DNA of 64,000 bases, taken from assembly GCA_029961685.1 (NCBI GenBank), contig JARWKL010000007.1:6530708-6594707 (forward strand). Reading direction: 5' to 3'. The notes below the pieces were generated by a model. It had not been told where the DNA came from, ran no database searches, and saw nothing but the letters and a program-made list of their open reading frames with translations. Positions 46,387-57,699 of the stretch are shown here, piece after piece. The stretch comes from Aristolochia californica (taxonomy: Eukaryota; Streptophyta; Magnoliopsida; Piperales; Aristolochiaceae). The first letter of the stretch is position 1. Each line of letters opens with the position of its first letter. The translations under genes were made by a program, and so were the position numbers.

Positions 46387-48183
46387 TCACACTTTTCCTT
46401 CTGGCACTTCCTTAATGGTTTCCAGATCTTTCATGCAGTTTTCTCTTAATTCTTTTAACTTGATGAGATCAGATTGCTACAAGCCAAACAGAAAAGATAT
46501 GTTTAGTCCACAGAAAAGGCATTTTCAGAGGTTGAGGCAAATATTGCAAGAAAACAAACAGCAACATTTTCTCTGAGCAGCAGAGATATTGATTGCAAGG
46601 AAATAATATACACAATATAGTGTAATGTCACAAAAAGGGATAATCAGAAGATAACTCACAAGCTGTTTGCTTTCTTGCACAAATGCATCCTCAGTATGCA
46701 GAAAAAGTGATCTCCACTGATGCATGAGATCAGACTCCAGCTTTTTTGACATCTTGGAGCTTTCTCCCATTGTCTTTTCAGTATTTCCATGAGTATAACT
46801 TTTTCCTATTAAATGTCTAACCTGCTTCATGCTCCTTTTCACTTCTGCAAAGACCAGTGTATGACTTGAAGAATAACAAATGAACTTTGAGTACACAGAA
46901 CAAAAAAAAAAGGTGTCCTAATATCTATATTAACCAAGTACAAGTCACTGAAGTAAAAGGAACAAAACAAGCATTGATTAAATTATTTAAACATTCTTAC
47001 CAGATAAACGACTTCTGGTGTCCTGATAATGAAGCTCCGACCATATATAAGCAGCTAGTAACACCAAAAACATTGTTCAAATTAACAGCTATAGTCTCAC
47101 AGTTTTTCAGACAACCACCTTTGATTGGGCCTCCTTTCTGGATGGCCTGAGACCTTATTCAATGCCAAAAAGCAAAAATTAACAAAACTAATCAATTTCT
47201 CGGACAGAAAATGAGAAAATACCTTTCAGACATAAAGAACATGAGCAGGCTTTATCGAAATCCCAAACTTCACCATTACAAACTCCGCTATCACCAAAAA
47301 GACCAGTGTGTGGTTGAACTCCAAGGCTCAATACTCCAGAACCTGATAGCCCAGAATTCCTAGAGCAGTCTAAGGTTTCCTGAGCCAAACATGAACTACC
47401 ATTAACGACACTTTCCTGTGAACCTACGATCTGCAAATTATTGTCAGCAATGGACAAATGACCTGCTTCAGATTTAACCCCACCAGCCTTGCCAGAAGTG
47501 TTTGCCCCCGCTAATTGATTTAAAGGATCCATTCCAGCTTGATGCCCTGCAGTACTACCATGGCAATAAGAGGAATCCCCATGTGCCAAATGCGATGAGT
47601 CCAAGGAATCTTCACATTGCCCGGAATGTGAAACACTCGAAGCACAGCTATCTCTCAAGCCATCACCTTCTGCAATGTTACGATCCGCAGCATGGCGTCT
47701 TATGAGATGCAAATGATCACCCAGCGAAGCTGTAAGATCTCTAACTTTTCCTTTGACCTGTAAGACGCTCAAATGTGCACTGCTTTGCACATGCTCATCG
47801 ACATTTCTACTGTTTGTAGGCAGACAAGATCGTTCATTTTGCAAAAATAAACTTCTTGTACTAACACCGCTCGTATTCTCGAAATCTGGAGTTGCCACCT
47901 TAACTTCCTCAGTTCTATTGTCCAACTTGCGCGCTTCTTCTCCTAATTTACAGACAAAGTTGTTTTCATCGAACTTGGGTTTCAAGATCCTCTGATAGGG
48001 ATCCACAGGAAATAATAAAAGATCTCTTTTCTGACGATTTGTAACATCACGTAATACAACACGGTCCTCGAGAACCACTTGCCGAGACTCATCCTCATTT
48101 TTCAAAACATGGATTTTACCGGAATTGAGAGAATCTATAACAGGACTCACGAATTGACTTCCACTTCCATGAGTCTGACTCAT
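46387..48183 (-). CDS. Conserved plant protein of unknown function with CxC-x2-C motif
   Basis: Four exons: 48183-47223, 47054-47001, 46844-46660 and 46476-46387. All have GT-AG junctions and matching phases; 429 residues. Residues 1-300 are mostly polar and disordered. The conserved core straddles exons 1 and 2: GEVWDFDKACSCSLCLK then AAYIWSELHYQDTRSRLS (about residues 305-338). Here CSCSLC may bind a metal or form disulfides. Residues 340-429 are helical and charged (VKRSMKQVRHLIGK, then LIKLKELRENCMKDLETIKE), a probable coiled coil. The start is the first ATG (MSQTHGSGSQF). I recall no function for this family. Confidence 0.8.
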
Positions 48184-49380
48184 GTTAGCAGTCCTAACTC
48201 TCAAGGCCTTCAGTTTCCAGATAAAAAAAGAAGCTGTTCCAATCCATGTAAAAGAGAAAGAGGGGACACAAATCAAATCGACACGAAATTAAATATGCCA
48301 ATACAACAAAACAAAGATCGACATTTTGCAATTAGATCAGATGTTCATAAAAAACCTCAGTGAAAGAAGTAAAAATAATAAAGCAAATGTATTGCACCCA
48401 CGAAGAAGAAGAGAGGAAATCTTGAACAACTCTGCGTTCAAAGGAAAGAAAAGATCGGAATCCGGAAGTTAGGGCGTTGTAAGTAGTGAATCTACTGACC
48501 TTTCTTTGGCAAGTGCTGTTGTCTGCGGAGAAGAGTTTGTTGACACAGAAAGCGCAGAGAATTGATCGGGACGGGAAGGTTAGCGAGATTTGAAGGAAAA
48601 TCGAAAATTTCAGATTGAGTTTGCGAGGGAAAAGGTATGGTGCATGGTGCGTAATGCGCTTATGTTGGAGATTGGGGAGACTCCGGAGGCGAGGAATCAG
48701 TAGGTGCGCAGGGACGCACTGAGTGAACGTTAGCGGGAAGTTCTGTTTTTGTGGTGCATTCCACGTGACAAGCCTTAATGAAATATACTTTGAATTTCTA
48801 GAGATTTTAGATGTTTTTTTTATTTGATCTTCTCTATGAAGACCCATATCATATAAGAAAAAAATCAATAATAATTAAAAATTAATCATATCATCAACAT
48901 AATTATTACATCATTAATAAAAATATTTAATTAAAAATATTAATAATTTAACTTAATTAACAAAACTACAATATTAGTAGTGTATGGTAGTAATGTATAT
49001 TTTTGGTCTCAAGTTAAATGCTGTATTTTTTGTTCGATTTTTCTAGTAAGTGCTACCCTAATTGGGTGGTAAACCTTAATTTTAAAATAATTTAATTAGA
49101 ATATTTATTAGGAAGAAAATTATTTTTTTATTTTAAAAAAATACATGGTATATTTATATGAGAGTATTTTAAAAACCATCCTAATCAGCACATCAGTACA
49201 TTGAAAACCGCCAAAAATAACTGACAGAGAACCATGGTGCGCCACGTGTAACACGACTAACCGCCACGACACTACATGGTGTATAAACTGCGCCTGCCTT
49301 CTCTGCAGCTCGCGCCCCCTCCCAATTAGACCCATTTTTTGTTTTTCCTACCGAACTGTGCGATCTCCCGAACCGAATGC
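48184..49380. other. Upstream region and AT-rich spacer
   Basis: 5' flank of the unknown gene (48.2-48.8 kb), then AT-rich sequence without a gene. Confidence 0.5.
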
Positions 49381-52300
49381 CAAACCCGTCGGAGACGTGT
49401 CTCTCCGGCGAATTCGGCGGCTGTCGTCGCATCTCGCACCTCAGCGTTCCCTGCTGGTGGAGAATTAGCTTGTGATGCTAGCTTGCGCCAGGGTGACGAA
49501 GATGAAGGTGAGGCCGTCCGCGCACTGGTTTCAACAGATCCTGCTAAGTATTTTACGATACTGGAAGCTGTGGGGAGTGTAGATCTTTCTCTTGGAATAA
49601 AGATGGGAGTGCAGTACGGGTGAGTTTTGCTGTTTTTGGAATTGTTTTATGTACTGTTGTCGTCTTGTAGAGGTCTCTAAATTTCTTTCGAAGTTTTGAC
49701 ACTCGGTTCTGTTTGTTTCTGTCATGTGTAGAGTTTTTACCAAAATATTTTGTTTTTACTTACCTTGATTTGGTTGATTGGGATTATTGAATATCTTGTT
49801 GGTTCGGTTACTTTTGGTCCTTGTTCTATTTCTGAAATTTTTTTGTTATTTTTTTTAATATCCGCTCCGGCCAAACGTCTTCCTGATTGGAGATTGAGCT
49901 CTCTTTAAGTGGAATTCACTGAAGGTTCAAATCTAACTGCTGTGGCGCTTACTAATTCTGTGCTGCAACAGAGGATAATTGAGAATCCGCATGATATTAG
50001 TGCCATTTTTCGTCCATACATTCTTCACGAAACGGAAAGTGAAATTCATAAAGACATCTACTATATTTTTTAATTCTATTTGATTAAGCATCTTGACAAG
50101 TCGTTATTGTGGACATAAGATTCATGTTTGGCTGACATGGGCCACACTTCTCTTTAAGACTCTCTGCCCTAGTCCTGTAGCTTATATTCATTTACTATTA
50201 ATATTTTCTTTCTTCTTTTCCTGGATTCAGGTAGTTCACTCAATGTATGGAATACATGGCATTTTTTTTAGTGATTTAAGTGAAGGAGTTCGTTTTATAC
50301 CTAAAAGGGTTAATGACATCTAGGTGTTTCTTATGCAGCCTTTGGGGAGGTTCGGTGATTAACCTAGGAACCAAAAGGCATAGAGATAAATACTTAGAGA
50401 AAATTGACAATCTGGAATGTGCGGGTTGTTTTGCAATGACAGAACTCCACCATGGTAATGTCTCTGTCCACCATCTTGGAAACTTGAGACTTTCTTCTTA
50501 ATTGAATTGAATTGGGATTCACATCTATGCATTGGATGTAGGTCCCAGCAAATTGCACTGTTGAAAATTCCATATTCAACTTGAAACTTCAAACATTCTA
50601 TATATGTTATTTAGCTCTATTCCCTCATACTTAAGCTTAATCCTGTTGGTATTTTTTTTTTATAAAAGGTTCGAATGTTCAAGCCCTTCAAACAGTTGCC
50701 ACTTTTGATCCAGTTACTGATGAGTTCATAATTGATACACCCAATGATAGAGCGATCAAATGGTGGATTGGAAATGCTGTTGTTCATGGAAAATTCGCCA
50801 CAGTCTTTGCGAGACTAGTATTACCCAATTGCGAATCTCATGAAGGGTCTGATATGGGTGTCCATGCCTTCATCGTTCCAATCAGGGACGTGGAGACACA
50901 TCAGACTCTCCCTGGCATTGAAATACAAGATTGTGGCGGCAGGATTGGTCTCACTGGTGTAGACAATGGGGCTCTCAGATTCAACTCTGTTAGAATTCCT
51001 CGAGATAACCTTCTCAACGGGTTTGGAGATGTCTCATGGGATGGAAAATATACAAGCAGTCTGCCAACTATTAATAAGAGATTTGCTGCCACATTAGGAG
51101 AGCTTGTAGGAGGAAGAGTGAGGCTTGCTTACACTTCTGTTGGGGTGCTCAAAATTGCTGTCACCATTGTCGTTTGATATTCCCTTCTTTGGCAACAATT
51201 TGGCCCACCCAAGCAACCAGAGATCAGTATTTTGGATTATCAATCTCAGCAACACAAACTTATGCCAATGCTGGCTTCCACTTATGCTTTTCACTTTGCC
51301 ACAAAGTATTTAGTGGAAAGATATTCTGAAATGAAGAGATATCATGATGAGCAGCTAGTTGGAGATGTGGATACTCTCTCTGCAGGTCTCAAGGCTTATG
51401 TGACATCCTACACAGCCAAGTCTTTAAGCATTTGTCGAGAGGCCTGTGGGGGACATGGATACGCTGCTGTCAACCAGTTTGGTACTCTGCAGAATGACCA
51501 TGATATATATCAAACATTTGAGGGTGATAACACTGTACTCTTGCAGCAGGTTAGAACTAAATAATTAAACCTTTGCTGCAATACTTCTAGTTGAAGATCT
51601 ATCATAGCAATTGAATCGTGCCTAACTTGTGTTGTAGGTTGCAGCTGACCTTGTGAAACAGTACAAGGAAAAATTTCAAGCTGGAACATTCACTGTGACA
51701 TGGAACTATTTGAGAGAATCAATGGGGACTTACCTCTCTCAACCAAACCCGGTAACTGCTTGTTGGGAGGGGGAGGGCCATTTACGAGATCCTAAATTTC
51801 AGCTAGACGTCTTCAAGGTGATATATTATTTGATTATAAAAGTTTGGATGTGGTTACTACTTCTGCAACAGCTATAAGAAATACTCTTATTCTTTGTTTT
51901 TATTTATGTACAATACCAAACGTCTCGATTGCTCCATGGTGTGGCGGTGCAGCTCCGGAAACACACAAAGAATCTTGGAGCATTTGGTGCATGGAATAGA
52001 TTCTTAAATCCTTTACTAACTCTTGCCGAGTCCCACTTAGAATCTGTGATCCTAGCTAGGTTCATTGACGCTGTGCAAAGGTTAGTTGCATTTGCACTTG
52101 ATGTAATTAGCTGAGTCAACCTCATGACAAAGTTCTAATATCCTGTGCACTCAACTGCAGTTGTCAGGATAAGAACACTTGTACGGTTCTGAAGCTTGTT
52201 TGTGATCTTTATGCCTTGGACTGGATCTGGAATGACATTGGTACATTCTGGAATTTAGATTATGTAGCCCCCAAAAAAGCTAAGGTATTCCATTTCATGG

Positions 52301-52549
52301 ACCTGATCTGGTTGTAGCTACTGCTTTGTATTTCTGTTCTATCAGGCTGTTTTTGAACAAGTTCATTTCTGATTATTTATGGGTTTGCATGCAGGGCATA
52401 AACAAGCTTACAGAATATCTGAGCTTCCAGGTGAAGAATGTTGCCAGAGAGCTCATAGATGGGTTCGACCTTCCAGACGAAGTAACAAGAGCCCCTATTG
52501 TGGTCAGACCCATATGCTCAGTATACATAAATTGTGGGTTTCTGGTGTA
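49381..52549 (+). pseudogene. ACX2: Acyl-CoA oxidase 2 pseudogene (peroxisomal, long-chain)
   Basis: Exon blocks at about 49381-49619, 50339-50454, 50669-51549, 51638-51817, 51914-52080, 52161-52284 and 52395-52549 match ACX2. Examples are [78 protein letters not shown] and [16 protein letters not shown]. Lesions: about 55 codons are missing in exon 1 between the [12 protein letters not shown] block and the DPAKYF block, which are in different frames. An Arg CGA has become TGA at 51175-51177. Exon 5 is preceded by CAA instead of CAG. The last exon shifts frame near 52500 and meets TAA, so the normal C-terminus is gone. The intact enzyme is FAD-dependent and makes trans-2-enoyl-CoA and H2O2 from long-chain acyl-CoA in peroxisomes. 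Confidence 0.93.
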
Positions 52550-52849
52550 ATATTGTCTGGTGCTTGGCTTATGCTACTCTGGCTGCCTCAGTCCTTTGTC
52601 GAACATCTTCATACATCTTCAGCAATGCCTCAGCAAATTTTGTGAGCCGATCCAAAGCCCAAGTCAAGCTCGATTGTAATCTATTCAGGTTTGAAACCTT
52701 CTCTTCGGTCTCCAGCTCTCTGTTGCTCCGTTCATTTGGAGCTGGTTTTTTGTCTTCTTCAACTTATTGCTTAAATGTTACACCCCACCCCACTCACACA
52801 CCAAAAAAAAAAAAAAAAAAAAAAAGCTCATAACGGCCTATTAATGGTT
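52550..52849. other. Spacer between two convergent pseudogenes, with poly(A)
   Basis: Contains an A run of about 23 at 52803-52825. No gene. Confidence 0.5.
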
Positions 52850-53514
52850 TCAGAGAGTTCACTATAGGGCAGGCCCTTGATCGCAGACAACCACTCACGA
52901 AAGAGAACAAACATGAAGGCTGTTGATATACAATTTTGAAGCCAGCTGTTGAGAGCTTCGACATAGGACTTATGCAACTGGTAGCAATTTGCAAGGCTGG
53001 AGTCGAAGCACTCGATCTCATGTCGGAGTTGACACGACCTCTTGCTGGGATTCACTTTGTGAAGCCAACGAGGAGCTTCTGCCAGGATATGCCAATGAGA
53101 CTGTGATGTACTGTGCATGATGGCATTCTAGCATTGCTTTCCACATCGGATGAATCTGTTGTTAAACGATGGCAAAACGCATCAAGGATCAAACAAACTA
53201 AATAAAGGTAAAGGGTACTCGTACATAAAGAGCTAGTTACATGCCCTTGAATTAACTCTAGAAATTGTGGCAACAACTCTTCATCCCTGAGCTTTTCTAT
53301 TCGCTTTGATATGGACTCAATTGCTTGAAAGGTTACTTTAATTTGGGAATAGAGATCTTTCACAATTGTTCTCGTTTTGTCAATTGTTAGGGGCTTCAGC
53401 TCTTTAGCAAACTGATGCCTAAGCAGCTCACACTTCCTATCATACTCCTTCCTGATGCTTTCACTATCCTGCACAAGTGGAACAGGCTCACAACATGTTT
53501 GAAGGGGAGACAGT
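52850..53514 (-). pseudogene. DUF632 (NRG2-like) gene fragment
   Basis: The minus strand, after an acceptor (cttgtgcag), reads DSESIRKEYDRKCELLRHQ, then AIESISKRIEKLRDEELLPQ and FLELIQG. After an intron it reads MWKAMLECHHAQYITVSLAY. A frameshift then moves to RHEIECFDSSLANCYQLHKS, YVEALNSWLQNCI, REWLSAIKGL and SELSETI. These are consecutive blocks of the plant DUF632 domain found in DUF630/DUF632 proteins such as NRG2. The usual Pro/Arg-rich linker before the FVLFREW block is deleted, and the DUF630 N-terminal half is absent. It is the 3' end of a broken gene, convergent with the ACX2 pseudogene. Confidence 0.85.
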
Positions 53515-53690
53515 AGCATGTATAAGCACCGGTAGAGTGGATGATATAGTTATTATGAGTCCAGAAATTTTGATCTGTGAAGACTGTCCCATGATTCAAT
53601 AATTGATGGAAACAATTGGGTTAACTTCAGATTCCATAATCTGGTACTGAGGTTCATCAACAACTCTAGAGAGAAGGCATAGTGGATACG
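53515..53690. other. Short spacer before Athila insertion
   Basis: Flank of the DUF632 fragment, ending in ATACG, the left target duplication of the next element. Confidence 0.5.
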
Positions 53691-55283
53691 TGATAGATGC
53701 TATATTCTGACATAAGAACTAAGTTAATTATAATAGAATAACCTTTATAATTGTGTTATAGGTGGTTATTTATCGGTTTTCAAATGAAATGAGCATTTAT
53801 TGAATTTGGCATTAATCACTGTCGATATTGCATATTTTTCTCTCTTGAATTATATTTCATTGTTTTTAAGGTTTATTTCTTCCTGAAATGCTTTTTATAG
53901 ATTTAATTATGGAATTTCAGGAGAATTATGGTGGAGAAGGAGATATTTACCAAAATACCCTTAGTGAAATGGAGATGATTTTTAGGTCAAATCGTTTTAA
54001 AATAAACAAGATGGTATTTAAAGCAAAAGGGGGGCGTCGAAAGGGGGCCCGAGAGGGAAAACCCGAGAGGGGAAGGAGCGTGAAAGGAAAAGAGAAAGAG
54101 AGTATCGAAAAACAGAGGAGCACCGTCGACCGAAACAGGGGAGGATCCGAGAGGAGTTCCCCACCGCCGTTCGCGGGCCACCGTCGTCCACCGCCGTCCA
54201 GCAACCGAGAACAACCCCGAGGAGAGCTCGAGAGAGTCTCCGTCGAGGTGATTTCGACAGTGCTATTTTTTGCTCGCCAGGCCGGGAGGGGATCCGAGAG
54301 GGCTTTTCCGGTGCCACTTCTTCTTTCCAACCTTCCTCCGGCGTCGGTTATGTATTTCCGACCAGTCCCGGAGCTATTCCGACTCCAATCGAGACTCGAG
54401 AGAGCCGGTTGGAGAACGTCAGCTCTGTTTCGTTCTTCGTCGGACGTTACCTCCGTCCGTCGGCTTCTAACCATCGTCGCCGGCGTCGTCTCTACCTCCG
54501 GTCACTCACTATTGCTACCCGACGCCACCAATTTTCGGAAATCGCAGCACCCGTGAGAACGAGTTGCTGCCCGAGCGAGAGGAGGAAGAAGGGGAGTAAT
54601 TCGTCATTATTGAATTTAATTTTTTATATGGTTTGAACTTAGGTTTTGAATGTTAATTGAATCTGATTTGATAATTAAGGTTTATTTAAGATTTGTTTTC
54701 TTGATATTTGATTAAATTAGTTAATTAGGGTAAGATTATAATTGAGGTTGGATTTTGGTATTTTAATCCGATTTCTGTCTTTAACTCTAGGCGCTCGAGA
54801 GGGGCTAGACGCAAGGATTGAGAATTCGGATTCGTGGTTACGTGGCACTCGAGAGAGAGGCACGAATCACGGTAAAATCCAAAGTTGATAATTTTAGCAT
54901 CATCACAATAGGAAATTAATTCTCTGCATTCTATTGTAATCCGATCTTTGTCATTAACTCTAGGCGCCCGAGAGGGGCTAGACGCAAGGATTGAGAATCC
55001 GGATTCGTGGTTACGTGGCGCTCGAGAGAGGCACGAATCACGGTAAAATTCAGAGTTGACGTTTCCTGTTGTGCAAGTAGTTAATTAAATTATTGCTTGA
55101 TAATTTAGGATATAATTAGTGTTTAGTTCATATTAATTCATCATATTTGGTTAGGCTAGTTGACTGAAGAATACACGAAATTCAATCCTCCCTGTGGATA
55201 TGACCCTCGCTTACTGCTAGATTACATGAACGATTCGTACGCTTGCGAGGTATAAAAGTCGATGTAACTAAAATTCTACATCA
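53691..55283 (+). repeat. 5' LTR of Athila-like element
   Basis: Runs from TGATAGATGCTATATTC to CTACATCA. It contains a GC-rich block rich in CGAGAG (54020-54590) and two diverged copies of a segment of about 168 bp, each with CTAGGCGCxCGAGAGGGGC and GGCACGAATCACGG (from about 54770 and 54938). Confidence 0.93.
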
Positions 55284-55289
55284 AGTTTT

Positions 55290-55306
55290 TGGCGCCGTTG
55301 CCGGGG
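55290..55306 (+). other. Primer-binding site (tRNA-Asp)
   Basis: TGGCGCCGTTGCCGGGG, six bases after the 5' LTR, is the usual Athila primer site. Confidence 0.93.
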
Positions 55307-55544
55307 AGGCACGTATTAAGTGTATTTCTTTGTTCTCCATGGTCTTAGGTTAGATTTATTTTTATATTATTTTATTATTTTTTATTTATTATTATTATTT
55401 ATTTTTTTTATTTCTTTGCTTTAATAATTTTAGCTTGGTGATTTTTATTTTTTTTGTTATGGAATTATTTTTATTTATTCTAGTTAGTTCATATTTTTAG
55501 TAGTGAGTTTGTTAGCTTAATTTGATAGTTCGTTTTGTGTTTTT

Positions 55545-55829
55545 ATGCACGGGCGCCGCTCCTTAGGTGGACCATTAGCTCCCTTTGTTGAAGAGGTAGA
55601 ACAGATTTGTAAGAAAACACCCGAAGTCAAAGTAAGAGCTACCATGGCCAATCAGGGTAAACCATTACAGTTACCTGCAACAGGGAAGCTAAGATCCAGG
55701 TGGTCCGGTCCATTTGAGGTCACACAGATGTTTCCTCATGGCGCTATTGAGATCCACAATCACGGAGACGGGTCAGTCTTCAAAGTTAAACGTCAGTGGC
55801 TCAAACCGTATCTTGAGAATTCATCTTGA
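55545..55829 (+). pseudogene. Gag-start / integrase-end chimera
   Basis: A 94-codon frame. The first 45 residues or so ([19 protein letters not shown]) look like a gag N-terminus. From [20 protein letters not shown] through HGAIEIHN to [12 protein letters not shown] it is the integrase C-terminal domain of Athila elements. The join marks a large internal deletion that by chance keeps one frame. Confidence 0.75.
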
Positions 55830-55924
55830 ATGCGTCAAAGTCTTGCTTACGACTATAAACTTAGCACATTGTGGGCAATCCCCACATTTCTATCCCTTTG
55901 TACATTACAGTTTTATTTTTATTT

Positions 55925-55956
<32 letters not shown>

Positions 55957-57699
55957 TTTTTTTTTTGGTTTATTCATTCTTATTTGCCGGCTGAGAGCAT
56001 AAATGGTTCCGGTAGTCGATGACCAGACTTTTGGTCCCTAGTTTGAGAGGTCTGTACTCAAACAACCGTTCTGGGATTGACCAGTTCGATCTTGAAGTAT
56101 TGAATGAAAACCTTATGGTGAGTAACTTAAGGACTTGTGTTCAGCGCGTGATTCCTGCTGCCTTCAGTGGCCAGTCACACGGAGATTTCTTCAAAGTGTG
56201 ATGTGGGATAGCGGTTTCATCTACGGATGATTACCTACGGGTACGACTGATACGAGTAAACCTTATTCGAGGGAGACTATGTATCATTCCTGGGGGCCTT
56301 TATTGACTTTTCGGTATTATTGTTGATGACCAAACACATACGGTTCCACCTATGGATTTAGGAGCCCTGAGGGAGCTTAACCCTCACCCTGTTGGAGTAT
56401 AACTAGTTAAGCTGTTATTTTTTTTATTATTTTATTATTTTATTTTTATTTATTTTTTATTTTTTTATTTTTGTAGTCGTTATAGTGTTTTAACTTTTCC
56501 CCATTGAGGACAATGTCAGGTTTAGGTTTGGGGGGGGAAACGACTCTTTTATGTCTTAGCAATAATTTTCTTTTAATTTTTGTTACCTGTTTTCAAATTA
56601 CTCCTCTTAGTATGTGATTAACATTAGTAGAGTTAAAATAAGTTGATCAAATGTATTTCAAAATTTTTCGTAAAACTGTGTAGAATATGCCTATTAGAAA
56701 TCTGATATCATTTGTTGTGATTCATGAGAATTCAGTGGGATAACTTACTATTGCATTAGACTTGGAACTTAGTTGCAAAAGAGAACATTTAAATCTAGTG
56801 TTGATCTATGTTAGTCTGAATAGTCTTGTATGCCTGTTTGAACTCAATCTTTTTTAATCCTCAGTGAAATTCCTTGTTGTAATGTATGAATGCGAATAGA
56901 AATGCTCTTGCTTGCAAAAGACAGATAACTTCAGAAACAGCCTGGGCAAACCCAGGGACATGCACCGGAACAGTTGGTTACTTAAACATAAGTGCATGTG
57001 CAGTGAAGACGAATACAAAATGGTGGTAATACCAAAAGTATTCAGTGAAACAAAAAAAAAAAAAAATTACGCTGGTAATAGCAAAAGTGCGCTGGTAATA
57101 GCGTAAAATGGTTTTAAATCTGGAAGCAATGAGTTTCCTTAACTTTGATGATGAATTATTTGAAAGAAGTTGCAAGTCCAGACTGAAATTGGTATATTTC
57201 TTCTGTGAGATTGTTAAACAACAGGCTTACTCTACTATTTTCTCTTAATTGTGATGTGACCAGGATTTTATTGTTACTTGTTGCCTCTTTGTTCTGTTGA
57301 AGTAATAGTTTATGGGTCACATTGGTTCAAGTGGAGTAACAATGAGTGTATTTGGATTGATAATAGGCTATATTTTACACAGGTTTTCAAATTTTGCAAG
57401 ATCTCATATGATTTTCAGATATTTTACTATACTAAGTGTTAGTCATATGCTAATGAGGAGTAAATGTTCTTCATTTTTTCTTTTTATATTATTGATTTAG
57501 ATGAATTTTGTGGGTAAATTCCATGCAAACCCTCACGAGACATAACTCGTCTACTACTGCAGAGTAGGGGTTTAACGGTTTGTTGCATGCGCTAAATGCA
57601 ATCGTGCTCCCTACGAAAGTGGCATTTTGTTTTCCTAGGCTTAATTTTGGTTCGATTGTTGTTTTGCTAGGGACTAGCAAAGATTTAGGTTTGGGGGTG

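Noticed and set aside
53888..54556. 222-codon and antisense 175-codon frames in the Athila LTR (repeated at 57956-58562)
   Set aside because: They fall in the GC-rich part of both LTRs, differ by frameshifting indels between the LTRs, and have no conserved domain.
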